This document shows positions 33,837 through 36,876 of a stretch of 36,876 bases of DNA, in pieces. Origin of the DNA: Dechloromonas sp. GTDB lineage: Bacteria; Pseudomonadota; Gammaproteobacteria; Burkholderiales; Rhodocyclaceae. Within the stretch, counting starts at the first letter, position 1. Every line of letters begins with the position of its first letter. The translations under genes were made by a program, and so were the position numbers. Under the pieces are notes generated by a model. That model had not been told where the DNA came from and made no database searches. It worked only from the letters and a program-made list of their open reading frames with translations. The stretch lies in assembly GCA_016791065.1 (NCBI GenBank), contig JAEUOD010000044.1, forward strand, positions 1 to 36,876, written 5' to 3'.

Positions 33837-36800
33837 TCAGTCGGTAATCAGCTTACCCTTGGTCAGCAGGTCCTGAATGATCGTCTGATCGTTCAGGGTG
33901 TTGTTGGCCGTCAGATCGATGCCGCTCATGACGATCTGTTGGGTGATGCTACCGCTGGCACCATCCGGCTTGATGTCGATCACCGTGTCGCTACCGGACT
34001 TGCTGAAGTGCAGGAAGTCGGCCAGGTTTCCAGTACCGGTCGTGTGGTTCTCGCCCTGCAACAGGTCGCGCAGGTCGAGCACGTCGCCACCGGCAGCCTT
34101 CGACGCCACCGAGAAGTCGGTGATGGTATCGCGCGCCGGCGTGCTGGCCGTACCTTGGTCGGCCAGCGTCCAGGCGAAGGTATCAGAACCGAGACCGCCG
34201 GTCAGGACATCGCTACCGGCACCACCCATCAGGGTATCGGAGCCACCGCCGGCCTGGACGATATCGTTACCGTCGCCGGCATTGATCGTGTCGCGACCAT
34301 CACTGCCGATAATCTTCTCGGAGGCCGTCGTCCCGGTATAAGTTTCACCGGTACGGACTTCCCAGACACCGTTGGTAGTCGACTCGACGATATCCTGGTT
34401 GGCGGTCAGGGTCGGCACATCGCTCGGCGAGAACAGGGCGAACTCGTCGGTCCCGATGATCTTGTAGGTAGTGTCGGCCGCGCCGGTAGTCTTGACCTCG
34501 ACACGCAGGGTGGCATGGCCGCCCTGGTCCCAATACAGGATCTCGATCGGCTGCAGGCCTTCGGAGAGCACCTGGCCGGTATAGACGTTGGTCGCGGTGG
34601 ATTGAATCTGGTCGAGCTGCGCCACATTCTGACCACCGATCAGGACTCGGTAGCCGTCGTCCGCCGTAATCCGCAGATCGTAGGTGCCACCGGCCGGGAT
34701 GTAGATGTAGCCAACCATCCTGATGATGGCATCGGTCGTGTCGCCCAGGCCGCTGGTCGCAGCCAGGCCGTCGACGTTGCCCGACGAAACCTTGAGGAAG
34801 GTGTAGAGATTGTTGGCTCCGCCAACCGTCGCCGTCGCGCCGATCGTGCCGCTGGTGACCTTGCCGTTCTGGCCGAGGTCGGTACTGAACAGCGGCGTGC
34901 TGCTTCCCGCATTCAGGCCGAACTCCAGCTTGTTGGCCGAGAAGGTGGCATCCGCCTTGGTTGGATCGGAAACGATCGCGTTGTTGATCAGATTGGTGTT
35001 GTTGTTGCGGCCTTCGATGATCGCCTCGACGTCGGCCAGGCGGTCGACGTTGTTGGCCGTGCCGGCATCCGCCGTACCATCGTCGGCATGCAGGCGGGTG
35101 GCGGTGGCACCCTGATAGGCCGGATCGGCGGCCGTACCATCGCGATTGTCGTTATAGCCGAAGTACTCGCCGGTCAGGCCCAGGTTCAGGCCGGTGATCG
35201 TCGTAGCGGTACTGGTCAGGTTAATGACCTGCGGCGGCAACACGTTGAGCGTCAGCGTTGAGGAAGCCGAATCGCCATCGTTGTCGCGCATGGTGTAGCC
35301 GATCGACTCGCTGAACGCAGCGCTGGTCGTGGCCGGCGGCGTATAGGTGTATTGGCCGTTGTCCATATCGACGACGAACTTGCCGCCGGCAACGGTCGAT
35401 ACCGACCAGCTATTGCTTGCCGCATCATAGGTGCCGCGATTGGTACCGGACACACTGCCACCATTGCTGTAGGACGTGCCATTGAGCGTGAAGGCCGAGA
35501 GATTGCCGCCATCGCCACCAACCCCAGAACCCACCACCAGACTGCCGCTGAGCAACTCGCCGCTGGCTGGGGTAATGATCGAATCGCGCAGGATCGGCGG
35601 CAAATCGTTAACGTTGGCCACCACGATGGCGTTGGCATTTGTCCCCGAAACGCCGTTATAGGCGACCGGATCCATGTTCGCCTGCGTAGCCCCGGTACCC
35701 ATGCCGTAGGCAAAGGAATTGATGTGGTTGGTTTCCAGGAAACTACGCCAGATGCTTTCCTCGGTCGTCGTGGTCCCGCTGACCGTCTGAATGCCGTTGC
35801 TGTTGGGCAGCGTACCGCTGTAGTTCCAGGGAGAGGAATTCCAGTCGGTACTGACGGTCGGCTGGCCGTCGGTCAGGAAATACGAGACGTTCTGCGCTCC
35901 GGCAATCTTGCCGGCCGAATTGAAAGCGCTCATGGCGTTGAGCAGCGCGGCATCGTAATTGGTGTTGCCGCTGCTGGTCAGGCCATTGACGTAGGCCTTG
36001 GCGTCGGCCACCGAAACCCAGACATTCTGGTAGACGTTTGCGCTCGACGAGAAGGTAACGATACGGACCATCACGTCGCCCAGATTGTCGTACTGGTCGA
36101 GCATGGTGGAGACGGAGTCCTTCATGATCTGCAGCTTGCTGCCGGCACCCGAGCCCATGCTGCCCGAAATGTCGAGCATGAGCATGATATTGGTGTCCTG
36201 GGCCGGCACGACGACAGTCTGCGCCCCGGGAACGGCGGTGGGCATGTCGTCTTCGATGGTGATGGCCAGCGTACCGCTGCTGCTCTGCGTTCCATCGCTG
36301 GCAGTGACTCCGACGTTGAAGCTGAGGGTGTCCTCGCGGCTGGTCGCCGAATGATCGACCGGCTTGCTCAGCGTCACGGTGTACTGACCGGCATTGTCGA
36401 CAACGATGCGGATTACTTCATTGCCGCCAGCCGAGCCGATCAGCGTCTGGCTGCCCGAACCGCTCCAGGTAACCGGCTGACCGTTCGAGCTCAACGCAGT
36501 CAGCGGGGCGGACAGCGTCACGCTCAGGGCATTGCCATCGGCATCGGCCACCGGGATGGTGCTGCTGAAGGTGCGCAGATCGGTCGTATCGGAATCGCCT
36601 GCGGTATCGGCAAGACCACCCGTCAGCCCCTCTTCCGAAACAGTCGCGGTAGCAAGGCCCACGGTTGGTGTGGTGTCGTTGTCGGTGATCGTCGCGACGC
36701 CGCTGGCCGTGGTATTGGCGGTGTTGCCGCTGGTTACCGTGGCGTTCAACGTGAAGTTCTCGTTCGCTTCGTCGAGCAGGTCGTCCGTCGTCTGCAGACG

Positions 36801-36876
36801 CAGCTGCACGCTGGTGCTGCCCGCCGGGATGCTGACGCCACTCGCCGCCGACACCCAGGCCGTGCCGTTGAAGTAT
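33837..36876 (-). CDS. C-terminal part of a large RTX adhesin with vWA and PA14 domains (runs off the right edge)
   Basis: At least 1013 residues; the frame is open to the window edge, so the N-terminus is missing. Reading from the missing end: a Calx-beta-like domain (about 36650-36876), a bacterial Ig/cadherin-like domain (about 36200-36640), a vWA domain with an intact MIDAS DISGS (36173-36159) up to about 35650, a further beta domain (35230-35600), a PA14-like domain (about 34430-35200; GLTGEYFGYND to the RITADDGYRVLI block), RTX nonapeptides (34172-34320), and a type-I-secretion C-terminal signal region (SGIDLTANNTLNDQTII). This fits LapA/BapA-like surface adhesins exported by a LapBCE-type transporter, which is not in the window. 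Role in attachment is inferred. Confidence 0.9.
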   Translation of the reverse strand, partial: YFNGTAWVSAASGVSIPAGSTSVQLRLQTTDDLLDEANENFTLNATVTSGNTANTTASGVATITDNDTTPTVGLATATVSEEGLTGGLADTAGDSDTTDLRTFSSTIPVADADGNALSVTLSAPLTALSSNGQPVTWSGSGSQTLIGSAGGNEVIRIVVDNAGQYTVTLSKPVDHSATSREDTLSFNVGVTASDGTQSSSGTLAITIEDDMPTAVPGAQTVVVPAQDTNIMLMLDISGSMGSGAGSKLQIMKDSVSTMLDQYDNLGDVMVRIVTFSSSANVYQNVWVSVADAKAYVNGLTSSGNTNYDAALLNAMSAFNSAGKIAGAQNVSYFLTDGQPTVSTDWNSSPWNYSGTLPNSNGIQTVSGTTTTEESIWRSFLETNHINSFAYGMGTGATQANMDPVAYNGVSGTNANAIVVANVNDLPPILRDSIITPASGELLSGSLVVGSGVGGDGGNLSAFTLNGTSYSNGGSVSGTNRGTYDAASNSWSVSTVAGGKFVVDMDNGQYTYTPPATTSAAFSESIGYTMRDNDGDSASSTLTLNVLPPQVINLTSTATTITGLNLGLTGEYFGYNDNRDGTAADPAYQGATATRLHADDGTADAGTANNVDRLADVEAIIEGRNNNTNLINNAIVSDPTKADATFSANKLEFGLNAGSSTPLFSTDLGQNGKVTSGTIGATATVGGANNLYTFLKVSSGNVDGLAATSGLGDTTDAIIRMVGYIYIPAGGTYDLRITADDGYRVLIGGQNVAQLDQIQSTATNVYTGQVLSEGLQPIEILYWDQGGHATLRVEVKTTGAADTTYKIIGTDEFALFSPSDVPTLTANQDIVESTTNGVWEVRTGETYTGTTASEKIIGSDGRDTINAGDGNDIVQAGGGSDTLMGGAGSDVLTGGLGSDTFAWTLADQGTASTPARDTITDFSVASKAAGGDVLDLRDLLQGENHTTGTGNLADFLHFSKSGSDTVIDIKPDGASGSITQQIVMSGIDLTANNTLNDQTIIQDLLTKGKLITD
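34172..34320 (-). repeat. RTX calcium-binding nonapeptide repeats in the adhesin
   Basis: Tandem GGxGxDxLx units: GDGNDIVQA, GGGSDTLMG, GAGSDVLTG and GLGSDTFAW. They form a calcium-dependent beta roll in type-I-secreted proteins and lie just before the secretion signal, as expected. Confidence 0.85.

Noticed and set aside
33939..35261. 440-codon open frame on the plus strand
   Set aside because: Antisense shadow of the adhesin; no start signal and no domain.

Overview
The window looks like a chromosomal segment of a GC-rich betaproteobacterium, most likely of the Rhodocyclaceae (Dechloromonas/Azonexus-like). This is inferred from the protein families, gene order, a NarX/NarL pair and a DNR-type regulator; no database search was possible. 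Genes are packed tightly, often with 4-base ATGA start/stop overlaps. No stretch longer than about 160 bases lacks a gene. I see no tRNA, rRNA, insertion sequence, phage gene or CRISPR array.

Left part (1-8850): the 5' end of rpsT on the minus strand, a small TonB-like protein, then a plus-strand type IV pilus minor-pilin operon: fimT/fimU-like, pilV, pilW, pilX, pilY1 and pilE. The operon is visibly less GC-rich than the rest. PilY1 is large (1612 aa) and carries three copies of a four-cysteine unit near its N-terminus. A stem-loop separates pilE from the convergent ispH.

Second block (8836-14391, minus strand): ribF-ileS-lspA-fkpB-ispH, a classical housekeeping operon for flavin cofactors, Ile-tRNA, lipoprotein signal peptide removal, a prolyl isomerase and isoprenoid precursors. 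In Pseudomonas aeruginosa the same operon also ends at pilE of the minor-pilin cluster, so the neighbourhood is conserved.

Middle (14544-22418): a GGDEF diguanylate cyclase, amiC, tsaE, queG (abutting divergent starts with tsaE), a spermidine-synthase-like protein, an 89-aa unknown protein, and a NarL/NarX-type two-component system.

Right-centre (22570-29795, plus strand): hda, a HAD phosphatase, an MscS channel with a cyclic-nucleotide-binding tail, pcnB, folK, a DUF486 membrane protein, panB, panC and panD. panD has its own strong promoter preceded by a perfect 14-bp palindrome. The pcnB-folK-panBCD order ties RNA polyadenylation, folate and pantothenate synthesis together as in many proteobacteria.

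Right end: a hypothetical protein, a NYN-LOTUS putative RNA-binding nuclease, a rhomboid protease, a DNR-like Crp/Fnr regulator and, beyond a strong bidirectional terminator, the C-terminal ~1000 residues of a large type-I-secreted RTX adhesin with vWA and PA14 domains; its N-terminus lies outside the window.

A theme, by inference, is surface attachment and anaerobic nitrogen-oxide sensing: pili with PilY1, an RTX adhesin, a cyclic-di-GMP synthase, NarXL and a DNR-like regulator. No complete new multi-gene system is evident. The least explained items are the PilY1 cysteine repeats, the NYN-LOTUS protein, the 89-aa protein with its long leader, and the palindrome before panD.
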